64,000 bases of DNA, from NCBI RefSeq assembly GCF_003150675.1, contig NZ_QGGB01000005.1, positions 453,932-517,931 on the forward strand. Direction: 5' to 3'. A model generated the notes under the pieces. The model was not told the DNA's origin. It did not search any database and was given only the letters and a program-made list of their open reading frames with translations. Every line of letters starts with the position of its first letter. The stretch's first letter is position 1. The position numbers and the translations under genes were made by a program. This document shows, in pieces, positions 56,126 to 63,957 of the stretch. This stretch comes from Rhodohalobacter mucosus. GTDB lineage: Bacteria; Bacteroidota; Rhodothermia; Balneolales; Balneolaceae.

Positions 56126-56302
56126 ATGCTTAAAACATCAGATTACCTCATACTCTCTGCGGCACTTGCATCCATGATCCTCTCGATCTATTTATGGTTC
56201 AGCGGCCAGCAGGATGCCGGACTATTTGTAGGAATCTGGGTCCCCTCTATCCTGGGATTTGGCGCCTATTTTAAAATTATTCAGTACAGGAGTAAATTAT
56301 GA
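56126..56302 (+). CDS. small membrane protein, first of a coupled pair
   Basis: The 58-residue reading frame starts MLKTSDYLILSAALASM and has two hydrophobic stretches at about 7-24 and 30-48, with a charged end (QYRSKL). The stop overlaps the next start as ATGA (56299-56302), which strongly supports translation of both. I do not recognise the family. The segment SIYLWFSGQQDAGLFVGIWVP joins the two helices. Confidence 0.65.
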   Translation: MLKTSDYLILSAALASMILSIYLWFSGQQDAGLFVGIWVPSILGFGAYFKIIQYRSKL

Positions 56303-56472
56303 GCATTCCTTTTCTGTTTTCATCCGGTATTATCGTCGTTATCCTGGTAGGAATCGGCCTGTTCTTCACCTTTAAAGAGTTCGGCGAGATGTATGATCAT
56401 CCGGAGTCATACAGACTGGACAGGACGTCAGACCCCAAAATTGTGTCTGACGATGACGATGAAAGCCTATAG
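56299..56472 (+). CDS. small single-helix membrane protein, second of a coupled pair
   Basis: The 57-residue reading frame has one membrane helix at about 4-25 (FSSGIIVVILVGIGLFF), then a soluble acidic tail ending SDDDDESL. It starts in the stop codon of the preceding small gene and its 3' end overlaps the 3' end of the convergent thioesterase gene by 6 bp. Family unknown. Confidence 0.65.
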   Translation: MSIPFLFSSGIIVVILVGIGLFFTFKEFGEMYDHPESYRLDRTSDPKIVSDDDDESL

Positions 56473-57249
56473 CCAGACAGAAACTGCGGCAGAAATGGGC
56501 TCAAATTTCTCACCGTCACCTTTACCTTTGTAGAGCGTCTGGGATACGTTCACGCCGCTGTCTGCCTGCTCTGCCTTTTGTGCGATATAGATCTCGTCTC
56601 CCTCAACGCATTCTGCCATATACTGTATGTTGAGCTCTCTGCAGGCGCGTCCGTTGGTTGCGCTGTCTGAAAGATAGCCGGTAAACCAGCTGATGTACGC
56701 CACATTATTAACGTGCCCGTTCATGTCAAGATGATGCTTCCCGACCCACGTAACCGGCGTGGTTTCTTCTTCAGGTGAGAGAGGAACTGTTTTAAGCGGT
56801 TTTTTGTCGGGCTCGACGATATGGGACGGTTCTTTAAGTCCCAGCTTCAGGATCTCTCCCGGTAAACGTACAGGCCGGCGGGTTTTCAGATTGAGCACCA
56901 TCCACTGGCTTACCGCTGCTGCCAGCCGCTGCCCGTCCGGGTCGAGCAGTTCATAATCCCGCATCGCGCGAAGGCCGTCACCCTCTGACGGACGTGTTTT
57001 TACAATAACCTCATCCCACCTCGAAGGGTACCGGTACAGATGAATATTCATTTTCCAGAGTACCCATGTGAGCCCCTCTTTACGGAGCTGTGAAATATCG
57101 AACTGCAGATGATCGGCATGAATGCCGGCCGCTTCCTGAAAATAGTTGCAGATAGACGCAGTGGTTGCCCGTCCGCGGTCGTCCACTTCATAAGAGCGGA
57201 CTTTGAACGGTACGGTGTATTCACGCTGCAGAGAGTTGTCGTGGTTCAT
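56467..57249 (-). CDS. acyl-ACP thioesterase
   Basis: The 260-residue protein consists of two hot-dog folds. The first has DDRGRATTASICNYFQEAAGIHA and WVLWKMNIHLYRYP, the second HLDMNGHVNNVAYISW, the FatA/FatB-type motif with catalytic Asn and His. It releases free fatty acids from acyl carrier protein. It lacks a transit peptide or signal and is cytoplasmic. It stands alone, facing away from nrdJ. Confidence 0.9.
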   Translation of the reverse strand: MNHDNSLQREYTVPFKVRSYEVDDRGRATTASICNYFQEAAGIHADHLQFDISQLRKEGLTWVLWKMNIHLYRYPSRWDEVIVKTRPSEGDGLRAMRDYELLDPDGQRLAAAVSQWMVLNLKTRRPVRLPGEILKLGLKEPSHIVEPDKKPLKTVPLSPEEETTPVTWVGKHHLDMNGHVNNVAYISWFTGYLSDSATNGRACRELNIQYMAECVEGDEIYIAQKAEQADSGVNVSQTLYKGKGDGEKFEPISAAVSVWL

Positions 57250-57501
57250 CGGTGTTAATATAAAAAAAGAGTGGATCGGTGGTGCGACGGGGAAAATAAC
57301 GAACTTGAAGCGACTTGAAAAAAGGTGTTCGCTGACTGAAGCGGCTCCTGAAGGTACCGAGAGGCGGATAAGGGGATAAAAATGGGATTCACAGTGGAGC
57401 CTGGCGAAAAGCCGGAGTGGATATAAAGATGGAAAACACCTTTAAATTAACGTTCAAAATGAAATGATTTTTAAGCTATAGAAGGTATTGATCCAGTGCT
57501 T

Positions 57502-57510
57502 TGTGGATAA
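57502..57510 (-). promoter_or_regulatory. DnaA box 1 (perfect)
   Basis: TGTGGATAA on the plus strand is the complement of the consensus TTATCCACA. It is 20 bp from box 2. Confidence 0.7.
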
Positions 57511-57521
57511 CATCGGGAATT

Positions 57522-57530
57522 TGTGGATAA
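57522..57530 (-). promoter_or_regulatory. DnaA box 2 (perfect)
   Basis: A second perfect TTATCCACA (minus), in the same direction as box 1 and two helical turns away from it. Confidence 0.7.
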
Positions 57531-57698
57531 CTGACGTCCCTTATCGAAATCCCCGATTTTAGCACATTTGAAGGGGATTTTGAGCCCTGAAGGCTTTTTC
57601 TGCCCGATCTGAAAGAGTGGCCGGAGGGCTCTGGAAGGTGTCCGTTCATCAGGGTGAAACAGGTTGCAGTTTGACCCTGAGCCGCGCTGAAGAGCCGG

Positions 57699-57707
57699 TG
57701 TGGATAA
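57699..57707 (-). promoter_or_regulatory. DnaA box 3 (perfect)
   Basis: A third perfect TTATCCACA in the same direction, about 150 bp before the nrdJ start. Confidence 0.7.
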
Positions 57708-57718
57708 TTAAGGCTTTT

Positions 57719-57727
57719 TGTGGAAAA
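57719..57727 (-). promoter_or_regulatory. DnaA box 4 (one mismatch)
   Basis: TGTGGAAAA differs from the consensus at one base and lies exactly 20 bp from box 3, repeating the spacing of boxes 1 and 2. Confidence 0.5.
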
Positions 57728-57858
57728 GTATTCATTTTTTTTCTTGCTGTCTCTTGCTCTCTCGGATATATTGCAAGGCACAATATTACGCTTCGGGCAC
57801 ACCCATTTGCCCTCCCCAAAACGTTATTTTTATCACCTTTTAAGAGTTAACCCGATTT

Positions 57859-60800
57859 ATGCAATTTGAACGTCTCTACACCAAGTCTGACTGGAAGAAT
57901 CCATATGGTAAAATCAAATTTGAAAAGCGAAAATCTGAAATAAAGAATCCTGACGGTTCGCTGATCTTTCAGATGGAGAATGTGATCGTGCCCAGCAGCT
58001 GGTCGCAGGTTGCCACGGATATCATCGCGCAAAAATATTTCAGGAAAGCGGGCGTACCTGCGAAGCTGAAAAAGGTGAAGGAGAAAGACGTTCCGGTATG
58101 GCTGCAGCGTTCTCAGCCGGATACCAAAGCACTTGAGAAACTGGATGAGGAGGAGCGGTACTCCCATGAAATTGACAGCCGTCAGGTTTTCCACCGACTG
58201 GCAGGGTGCTGGACCTACTGGGGATGGAAACACGACTATTTTAAATCCGAAGAGGACGCCAAAGCGTTCTACTCGGAACTCTGCTACATGCTGGCCAACC
58301 AGATGGCGGCACCCAACAGTCCGCAATGGTTCAATACCGGACTGCACTGGGCCTACGGCATCAACGGTCCTGCACAGGGGCACTACTATGTAGATGCGAA
58401 GACCGGCAAGCTCACCAAATCAAAGGATGCCTACACCCATCCGCAGCCTCATGCCTGCTTTATCCAGAGCATCGACGACGATCTGGTGAACGAAGGCGGC
58501 ATCATGGATCTCTGGGTGCGTGAAGCGCGCCTGTTCAAGTACGGCTCCGGAACCGGTTCCAACTTCTCCGCACTGAGGGGAGAGGGAGAGCAGCTGAGCG
58601 GCGGCGGTAAATCGTCCGGACTGATGAGTTTCCTCAAGATCGGCGACCGTGCAGCCGGCGCCATCAAGTCGGGCGGAACCACACGCCGGGCGGCCAAGAT
58701 GGTGACCCTTGACCTGGACCACCCCGACATTGAAGCCTACATCAACTGGAAGGTGAAGGAGGAGCAGAAGGTGGCCGCCATCGTGGCCGGCTCCAAGGTT
58801 GTACAGAAGCACCTGAAGAATATCATCAGCCTTTGCCACCAGCCGATCGAGATCGAGGGCAAGATGTACAACGGCGCCATCAGCCGCGATCCGCTTAAAA
58901 ACAAGGAGCTGGCAACGGCCATCAAAAGCGCCAAGCGCGAGCAGGTACCGCTCAACTACATCGAGCGCGTCATTCAGCTTGCAGCCCAGGGCTTTACGGA
59001 CCTTGAATTTGATACCTACGACACCGACTGGAATTCGGAAGCCTACAATACGGTGAGCGGTCAGAACTCCAACAACTCCGTTCGCATCCCGAACAGCTTT
59101 ATGCAGGCGGTGATCGACGACAAGGAGTGGAACCTGTACGGCCGCATCGAGAAGCGGAAAGCGAAAGAGGAGAACCGTGATCCGCAGCCGATGCACACCC
59201 TGCGGGCGCGTGAACTCTGGGATCAGATCGGTTATGCGGCATGGTCGTGCGCCGACCCCGGTACCCAGTATCACGACACCATCAACGAATGGCACACCTG
59301 CCCCGAAGACGGCGAGATCAAGGCGAGCAACCCGTGCTCCGAGTACATGTTCCTCGACAACACCGCGTGCAACCTGGCATCGCTCAACCTGATGAAATAT
59401 TTTACGGATGAGACCGGCAAGGAGTTTGATGTTGCCTCCATCCGTCACGCCACACGCATCTGGACCGTTGTCCTCGAGATCTCCGTTCTGATGGCGCAGT
59501 TCCCATCAAAAGAGATCGCGGAGCTCTCCTACATCTTCCGTACGCTGGGCCTCGGCTATGCCAACCTGGGTGCAGCGCTGATGGTGCAGGGCGTACCGTA
59601 CGACAGTGAGCGCGGCTGCGCCATTGCAGGAGCCATCACCTCCATGATGCACATGAAGTCGTACGCTACAAGTGCGGAGATGGCCGATGAGCTGGGCACC
59701 TTCGAAGGGTACGAGCGAAACAGCGAACACATGCAGCGCGTGCTGCGAAACCACCGGCGCGCCGCCTGGAATGTAGCTCCCGAAGAGTATGAAGACCTCA
59801 CCATCAAACCGAAAGGAATTGACGCCAATCTCTGTCCCGATTACCTGCTGAAGGCAGCCCGCGAAGACAGCGACAACGCGGTGAAAATGGGCGAGGAGCA
59901 CGGCTTCCGCAATGCGCAGGTCACCGTGATCGCCCCGACGGGAACCATCGGGCTGGTGATGGACTGCGACACCACCGGCATTGAGCCTGACTTTGCCCTG
60001 GTGAAGTTCAAGAAACTGGCCGGTGGCGGATACTTCAAGATTATCAACCAGAGCGTGCCGCTTGCTCTCAAGAACCTGGGTTACAAGCCGAAAGAGATCG
60101 ACGAGATTATCAAGTACGCCAAGGGTCACGGATCGCTGGAAGGCTGTCCGCATATCAATCCCGAAAGCCTGGGTGAGAAAGGATTCACCGAAGAGAAGAT
60201 CAAGGCGGTTGAAGAGGCCCTGCCCGGAAGCTTCGACATCAAGTTCGCCTTTAACCAGTGGACCCTGGGCGAAGAGTTCTGCACCGAGGTGCTCGGTATC
60301 ACCGAAGAGCAGCTTTCCGACTTTAACTTCGATATGCTGCGCTATCTCGGTTTCTCCAGGGAGCAGATCCAGGAAGCCAACGACTATGTGTGCGGCACGA
60401 TGACCGTGGAAGGCGCTCCGTACCTGAAGGACGAGCACCTGGCCGTATTCGACTGCGCCAACAAGTGCGGACGCATCGGAACCCGGTACATCTCTCCGAA
60501 AGGCCATATCAACATGATGGCCGCGGCACAGCCGTTTATCTCCGGCGCCATTTCGAAGACCATCAACCTGCCCAACGAGGCTACGGTTGAGGACATCAAA
60601 GACGCGTACATGCTCTCCTGGCAGCACATGCTGAAAGCCAATGCGCTCTACCGCGACGGCTCCAAGCTGAGTCAGCCGCTCAACTCGATGAGCGACGTGC
60701 TCGAGGAGATCGAGGAGGAGGATGACGAGATGACCGCGGCCGCGCAGGACAAAGTGGTGCAGACGGCCGAGAAGATCATCCACAAGTATGTGGCGCGCCG

Positions 60801-61449
60801 TCAGCGTCTGCCGTTCCGCAGAAGCGGCTACACGCAGAAGGTGAAGATCGGCGGACAGAGCATGTACCTGCGAACCGGCGAGTACGACAACGGCCAGCTG
60901 GGCGAGATCTTTATCGACATGCACCGCGAGGGCGCGGCATTCCGAAGCCTGATGAACTGCTTTGCGATCTCCATCTCCCTCGGCCTGCAGCACGGTGTGC
61001 CGCTTGAGGAGTTTGTGGATGCGTTTGTGTTCACCAAGTTTGAGCCGAGCGGCATGGTAAGCGGCAGCCCGCACGTGAAGATGACCACCTCGGTGATCGA
61101 CTACATCTTCCGCGAGCTGGCGGTAACCTACCTGGAGCGTGAAGACCTGGCCCACGTTGCCCCCGAAGATATTCTGACCCGCAAACTGCGTCCCTCCGAA
61201 GAGGATGAAATTGCTGAAGAGGTAGCGCGGCGGGTTACAAAAAAAAAGGTGAAGCCGGTTAGTGAGGAGGTGACCGCCGCAGCGGCGCAGCAGCAACAGG
61301 CTGCCGACGAAGCGGAGTCCGACTACGACCGCGCTAAACAACTGGGCTATACAGGCGACTCGTGCCCCGAGTGCGGGAGCATGACCATGATCCGCAACGG
61401 TACATGTTTGAAATGCATTACCTGCGGGTCAACAACCGGATGCTCCTGA
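57859..61449 (+). CDS. nrdJ: adenosylcobalamin-dependent (class II) ribonucleoside-diphosphate reductase
   Basis: The 1196-residue enzyme reduces ribonucleotides to deoxyribonucleotides using a B12-generated thiyl radical. It has [16 protein letters not shown], the active-site segment [44 protein letters not shown], and a C-terminal zinc-ribbon-like tail with CPECG and CLKCITCG, the usual redox-active cysteine end. Length is as for the long NrdJ form (about 1,100-1,250). The Glu-rich part at about 950-975 and the Ala/Gln-rich part at about 1145-1165 are linkers. The gene is richer in G and C than its surroundings, consistent with strong expression. It needs adenosylcobalamin and works with or without oxygen. 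Confidence 0.97.
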   Translation: MQFERLYTKSDWKNPYGKIKFEKRKSEIKNPDGSLIFQMENVIVPSSWSQVATDIIAQKYFRKAGVPAKLKKVKEKDVPVWLQRSQPDTKALEKLDEEERYSHEIDSRQVFHRLAGCWTYWGWKHDYFKSEEDAKAFYSELCYMLANQMAAPNSPQWFNTGLHWAYGINGPAQGHYYVDAKTGKLTKSKDAYTHPQPHACFIQSIDDDLVNEGGIMDLWVREARLFKYGSGTGSNFSALRGEGEQLSGGGKSSGLMSFLKIGDRAAGAIKSGGTTRRAAKMVTLDLDHPDIEAYINWKVKEEQKVAAIVAGSKVVQKHLKNIISLCHQPIEIEGKMYNGAISRDPLKNKELATAIKSAKREQVPLNYIERVIQLAAQGFTDLEFDTYDTDWNSEAYNTVSGQNSNNSVRIPNSFMQAVIDDKEWNLYGRIEKRKAKEENRDPQPMHTLRARELWDQIGYAAWSCADPGTQYHDTINEWHTCPEDGEIKASNPCSEYMFLDNTACNLASLNLMKYFTDETGKEFDVASIRHATRIWTVVLEISVLMAQFPSKEIAELSYIFRTLGLGYANLGAALMVQGVPYDSERGCAIAGAITSMMHMKSYATSAEMADELGTFEGYERNSEHMQRVLRNHRRAAWNVAPEEYEDLTIKPKGIDANLCPDYLLKAAREDSDNAVKMGEEHGFRNAQVTVIAPTGTIGLVMDCDTTGIEPDFALVKFKKLAGGGYFKIINQSVPLALKNLGYKPKEIDEIIKYAKGHGSLEGCPHINPESLGEKGFTEEKIKAVEEALPGSFDIKFAFNQWTLGEEFCTEVLGITEEQLSDFNFDMLRYLGFSREQIQEANDYVCGTMTVEGAPYLKDEHLAVFDCANKCGRIGTRYISPKGHINMMAAAQPFISGAISKTINLPNEATVEDIKDAYMLSWQHMLKANALYRDGSKLSQPLNSMSDVLEEIEEEDDEMTAAAQDKVVQTAEKIIHKYVARRQRLPFRRSGYTQKVKIGGQSMYLRTGEYDNGQLGEIFIDMHREGAAFRSLMNCFAISISLGLQHGVPLEEFVDAFVFTKFEPSGMVSGSPHVKMTTSVIDYIFRELAVTYLEREDLAHVAPEDILTRKLRPSEEDEIAEEVARRVTKKKVKPVSEEVTAAAAQQQQAADEAESDYDRAKQLGYTGDSCPECGSMTMIRNGTCLKCITCGSTTGCS

Positions 61450-61467
61450 TTTAGCAATCAACCAAGC

Positions 61468-61501
61468 AAAAAATCCGTCCCGAATGGAACCGGGAACGGA
61501 T
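61468..61501 (-). terminator. minus-strand Rho-independent terminator without a matching gene
   Basis: Read on the minus strand, ATCCGTTCCCG pairs with CGGGACGGAT (one bulged T), and six T follow. It points against nrdJ and would end a transcript entering from 61.5-62.1 kb, where no gene is seen. Confidence 0.6.
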
Positions 61502-61539
61502 ACACAGACGACGACTGACATGTCAATAGTTTAAATCAT

Positions 61540-61575
61540 GCCCGGCGGGACGAAATCCTGTCGGGCTATTATTTG
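61540..61575 (+). terminator. candidate nrdJ terminator
   Basis: An 11-bp stem with two G-U pairs (GCCCGGCGGGA / TCCTGTCGGGC) and a 5-base loop is followed by TATTATTTG. Confidence 0.6.
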
Positions 61576-61585
61576 CTTGTGAGCC

Positions 61586-61613
61586 GTCAGCTTTCAGCCA
61601 TCAGCTGTCAGCT
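61586..61613. repeat. 7-bp tandem repeat, four copies
   Basis: Four consecutive heptamers of the form NTCAGCY (GTCAGCT, TTCAGCC, ATCAGCT, GTCAGCT). The region from 61620 to 62114 holds nothing else I can support, apart from a short hairpin TTTCGGT/ACCGAAA near 61640. Confidence 0.75.
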
Positions 61614-62152
61614 ATAACGGTTCAGAATTTCTGAGTCGTTTCGGTTTCAACAATACCGAAATGGTATGTTTATTGAATTGAATTGGAATGAGATGAGAGA
61701 CTTCCCGGGCCAATTGTTTCTCCGGCCGCAGGCAACGTGACTGAAGCATCATTGCATAAGAGCAATAATCAGAACCCAGGAGATAGTTGCAACACCAACC
61801 TGCACAATTACACACAGAGCATGGTCCGGATTAGGTTGGATTTGAGAGGCTTGTCCCGTTTTACAGTCATAAGCCCTGTGCCCGGCATTTTTTCAGAGAA
61901 TCAGGAAGGCGGCTCATCATACTTTTCATTGGCTGAACCGGAAATGGTGAATCCCTTGTAAACAGATCTTCGATAACAGTCCAAAACTGAAAGCAGTTAT
62001 CAAAGATTCTTATCGAACATTCTATGACCGATTTCGCTGTTTAAGCTCTATTTAGTTGTATGAAAATGAAAATTTTGACATTATCATCCATAAGCAATGT
62101 TGCTAATATATATGTTATAACTTTAGTTCTTATTCATTTCATCATTTAAATA

Positions 62153-62524
62153 ATGTTTGACAAAGATACAGAGATTGCACAAAAGCTATTATCAGAGTAT
62201 AAAAAATTGAATTTAACAAAACCTAATGAAAATTGGCCTAATGATATTATAAGAGCACTTAATTATCTTAATGAAAATCTTTTTGAGTTAGATACTACCG
62301 TTAAAGACATGAAAGAAAAATGCAGAATATCACAACAAAATATTTCATCTAGATTTAATAACTATGTGGGCAAATCACCAATGAAATACTTATCAAGCCA
62401 TCGGATTCAAGCTGCTAAATTAATATTAAGGTCTAATGAAATAAATCTCTCTAAGGCAAAAATCGGATTTTTAGTAGGGTATGATAAGCCATCTACATTC
62501 ACGAAAGCTTTTCAGAGGAATTAA
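62153..62524 (+). CDS. AraC-type helix-turn-helix domain protein
   Basis: The 123-residue product consists of a short N-terminal helix region and the double helix-turn-helix of AraC/XylS regulators at about 28-123 (IIRALNYLNENLFELDTTV, CRISQQNISSRFNNYVGKSPMKYL, RIQAAKLILRSNEINLSKAKI, GYDKPSTFTKAFQRN). It stops right after the FTKAFQRN helix, so it lacks the usual last helix and has no effector-binding domain. It starts about 38 bp after the GTTATAAC box and lies in the AT-rich island with codon use unlike its neighbours. It may regulate the two genes behind it. Confidence 0.8.
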   Translation: MFDKDTEIAQKLLSEYKKLNLTKPNENWPNDIIRALNYLNENLFELDTTVKDMKEKCRISQQNISSRFNNYVGKSPMKYLSSHRIQAAKLILRSNEINLSKAKIGFLVGYDKPSTFTKAFQRN

Positions 62525-62643
62525 TAGATGCATTTTTCAATAAAAAATTCAATACTTATTTCTCTATCCACTTGATAATTTTTAAGTAATGTAAAGGCGC
62601 ACAGGGATAAAACATGTGTAATGCTAAAACATTAACTAATATT

Positions 62644-63549
62644 ATGAAAACCATGAGAAAGTATTTATCAATTACAATTACGGTATTACTTTTAACCTTA
62701 ACCATAGTTTCTTGCAATATTTTTCAAACAGATGACAAAAAGACTGATTTCGAACTATCTTTTGCTGACTTTGAAAAAGTTGGAGTAATTCATAATGAAG
62801 GGCTAGATTTAATTAAAAATTACATTAGTGAAAATAGAGATATCCTAAGAGATCGCGATAAACTCATCAATAAAATTAATGAGTTATCTGTGCTTTCAAG
62901 TAACATTGATGAGGAAATTAATACACTTCCTCTTATTGATCTTAATGTTATATCTTTGTCGACAATTAATTTTGTCGATGAAAAATTCGACAATGATAAA
63001 AGCACTGACTTATTATCGGCTAATTCAATATCAGACCCATCAGGCTTGATTCCAGATACATTATGGAATCAATTTTCTTCAACTGCAAGAAATTTTGTCA
63101 TTGAATTGTCTGAAATTCATGACTCATATAATAGCTTAAGTCAACTATATTTCTCTATTGAGAATTTCGTAATGTCTGTCCAATCTTCTTCTATAATTGA
63201 AGAAGAAAAAATAGCGTTGTTCACAGGAGCTTATACTGCTTATTATTCAAATGAATACTGGACATACAATAATGACGATTGGGAAGCACTGCATTTTGAT
63301 GACGGAAATTCCATGACAAAAAGTTTGCATACAGCCAATTCGTCATCCAGTTCTTGGAGAACACACGTTCGAGCAGATATCGGAGGTGGAATAGTTGGAG
63401 GTGCAATGGGAGCCAGAGCTGGTGCTATTGCCGGAGCAACAGCAGGAGGTGTTGGTGCTTTGCCTGGAGCCGTATCTGGCGCAGTAAGTGGTGGTATAGC
63501 AGGTTCTGTGGGAGCATCAGCTGCATCAATTGTGTTAAGCTGGTTTTAA
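62644..63549 (+). CDS. lipoprotein with C-terminal glycine-zipper helix region
   Basis: I prefer ATG 62644; the frame opens ten codons earlier. The 301-residue product has a lipoprotein signal (LTLTIVSCN, lipid cysteine about 24), an acidic, helical, serine-rich middle part (about 30-235) and a tail at about 240-300 with repeated GxxxG and AxxxG spacing (GGGIVGGAMGARAGAIAGA, GALPGAVSGAVSGGIAGS). Glycine-zipper tails of this kind form membrane-spanning helical hairpins in pore-forming or membrane-associated proteins. I do not recognise the family. A 58-residue membrane protein follows after 23 bp, an order also seen for membrane-active effectors and their immunity proteins; that reading is speculative. 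Confidence 0.75.
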   Translation: MKTMRKYLSITITVLLLTLTIVSCNIFQTDDKKTDFELSFADFEKVGVIHNEGLDLIKNYISENRDILRDRDKLINKINELSVLSSNIDEEINTLPLIDLNVISLSTINFVDEKFDNDKSTDLLSANSISDPSGLIPDTLWNQFSSTARNFVIELSEIHDSYNSLSQLYFSIENFVMSVQSSSIIEEEKIALFTGAYTAYYSNEYWTYNNDDWEALHFDDGNSMTKSLHTANSSSSSWRTHVRADIGGGIVGGAMGARAGAIAGATAGGVGALPGAVSGAVSGGIAGSVGASAASIVLSWF

Positions 63550-63572
63550 CTAAAACTTTAATATTCGTAGAC

Positions 63573-63749
63573 ATGAAAGTTCATTTTATAATAGAAATTA
63601 TATTTGCTTTTGTTGCCTTGCTTTTAATCAATATATACTATGTTGAGTTAAGTATATTAAAAGCAACAATTGTTTCTGGAATAACTACTATAATTTTGGG
63701 TTTTACAGTTTATTTTCTTTTTATAAAAAATAAACTCAATGCAACATAA
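63573..63749 (+). CDS. 58-residue two-helix membrane protein
   Basis: The ATG at 63573 opens a 58-residue protein with two membrane helices at about 4-23 and 32-51, joined by a short loop (YYVELSILKAT) and ended by a basic tail (KNKLNAT). A longer frame beginning at 63354 inside the lipoprotein gene is less likely, since that part is unrelated Trp/Cys/Ser/Arg-rich shadow sequence. It could anchor, export or counteract the lipoprotein. Family unknown. A strong terminator follows. Confidence 0.65.
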   Translation: MKVHFIIEIIFAFVALLLINIYYVELSILKATIVSGITTIILGFTVYFLFIKNKLNAT

Positions 63750-63779
63750 ATTTATATTGTAGCCGTGTATTATAATTTT

Positions 63780-63818
63780 AAAAAAGCCTGGTTTCTTTAC
63801 TGATTCTGGGCTTTTTTT
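63780..63818 (+). terminator. Rho-independent terminator of the cassette genes
   Basis: AAAAAAGCC pairs with GGCTTTTTT around a loop, and the T-run (seven T) doubles as the 3' tract. It lies between the small membrane protein gene and the attC site. Confidence 0.85.
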
Positions 63819-63910
63819 GTTATAACAATGCAAATCAAGCGGACACGTTTGCGGTTAGTGCCTTACGCTCAAATACTTAGCCGTGCCGCTTATTTGCCAA
63901 ACCGTTATAA
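63819..63910 (+). mobile_element. integron attC recombination site
   Basis: Outer boxes GTTATAAC (63819-63826) and GTTATAA (63904-63910) are inverted copies (TTATAAC against GTTATAA). Inside them GCAAATCAAGCGG pairs with CCGCTTATTTGC, leaving one unpaired C on the left arm. ACACG pairs with CGTG, leaving one unpaired A. Between the outer boxes and these inner arms is an unpaired spacer (AAT against CAAACC). A 34-base variable terminal part closes the fold. This is the attC plan: R box, unpaired spacer, L box with two extrahelical bases on one strand (G and T on the bottom strand), variable end. The AACAATN(5)CAAGCGGAC lettering also resembles known attC sites. Insertion would occur between G and TT at 63904. 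Confidence 0.9.
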
Positions 63911-63957
63911 ATCAAGAACTCAACATTCTTACATAAACAGATGACCTACGCCCTTAG

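Larger units (their letters stand above)
57250..57858. promoter_or_regulatory. nrdJ upstream region with DnaA-box pairs
   Basis: About 609 bp without a credible gene between divergent genes. It holds an AT-rich tract (about 57428-57480), three perfect and one near-perfect DnaA box, and the inverted repeat ATATTG-N7-CAATAT at 57768-57786. No cobalamin riboswitch core was recognised. Confidence 0.6.
62115..63904 (+). mobile_element. AT-rich putative integron gene cassette
   Basis: This segment is far richer in A and T than the rest of the window. It ends at the attC site at 63819-63910 and may begin at GTTATAAC (62115-62122), which repeats the attC end box exactly. If so, the cassette holds three plus-strand genes: an AraC-type domain, a lipoprotein and a small membrane protein. 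The left limit is uncertain, because no attC or attI fold is seen there. Confidence 0.45.

Noticed and set aside
57617..57850. 77-codon plus-strand frame before nrdJ
   Set aside because: It overlaps DnaA boxes and regulatory sequence and has no recognisable features.
57250..57858. Possible cobalamin riboswitch in front of the B12-dependent nrdJ
   Set aside because: The conserved B12-box core was not recognised in this region.
58420..59448. 342-codon minus-strand frame in nrdJ
   Set aside because: Same reason: a shadow of a GC-rich gene, with no recognisable domain.
59506..61341. 611-codon open frame on the minus strand, opposite nrdJ
   Set aside because: It lies wholly inside nrdJ, whose motifs are clear. 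The His/Leu/Val-rich translation is the mirror of GC-rich codon use in nrdJ.
61630..61665. Hairpin TTTCGGT/ACCGAAA as a terminator
   Set aside because: No T-run follows on either strand.
61737..61961. 74-codon plus-strand frame after nrdJ
   Set aside because: No signal, motif or ribosome site, and the composition does not look coding.
61970..62122. Possible second attC or an attI site left of the AraC-type gene
   Set aside because: Only the GTTATAAC box is present; no paired inner arms could be found and no integrase gene is adjacent.
63354..63749. 131-codon frame overlapping the lipoprotein 3' end
   Set aside because: The first 73 codons are a shadow (Trp/Cys/Arg/Ser-rich) of the glycine-zipper part; the real gene begins at 63573.
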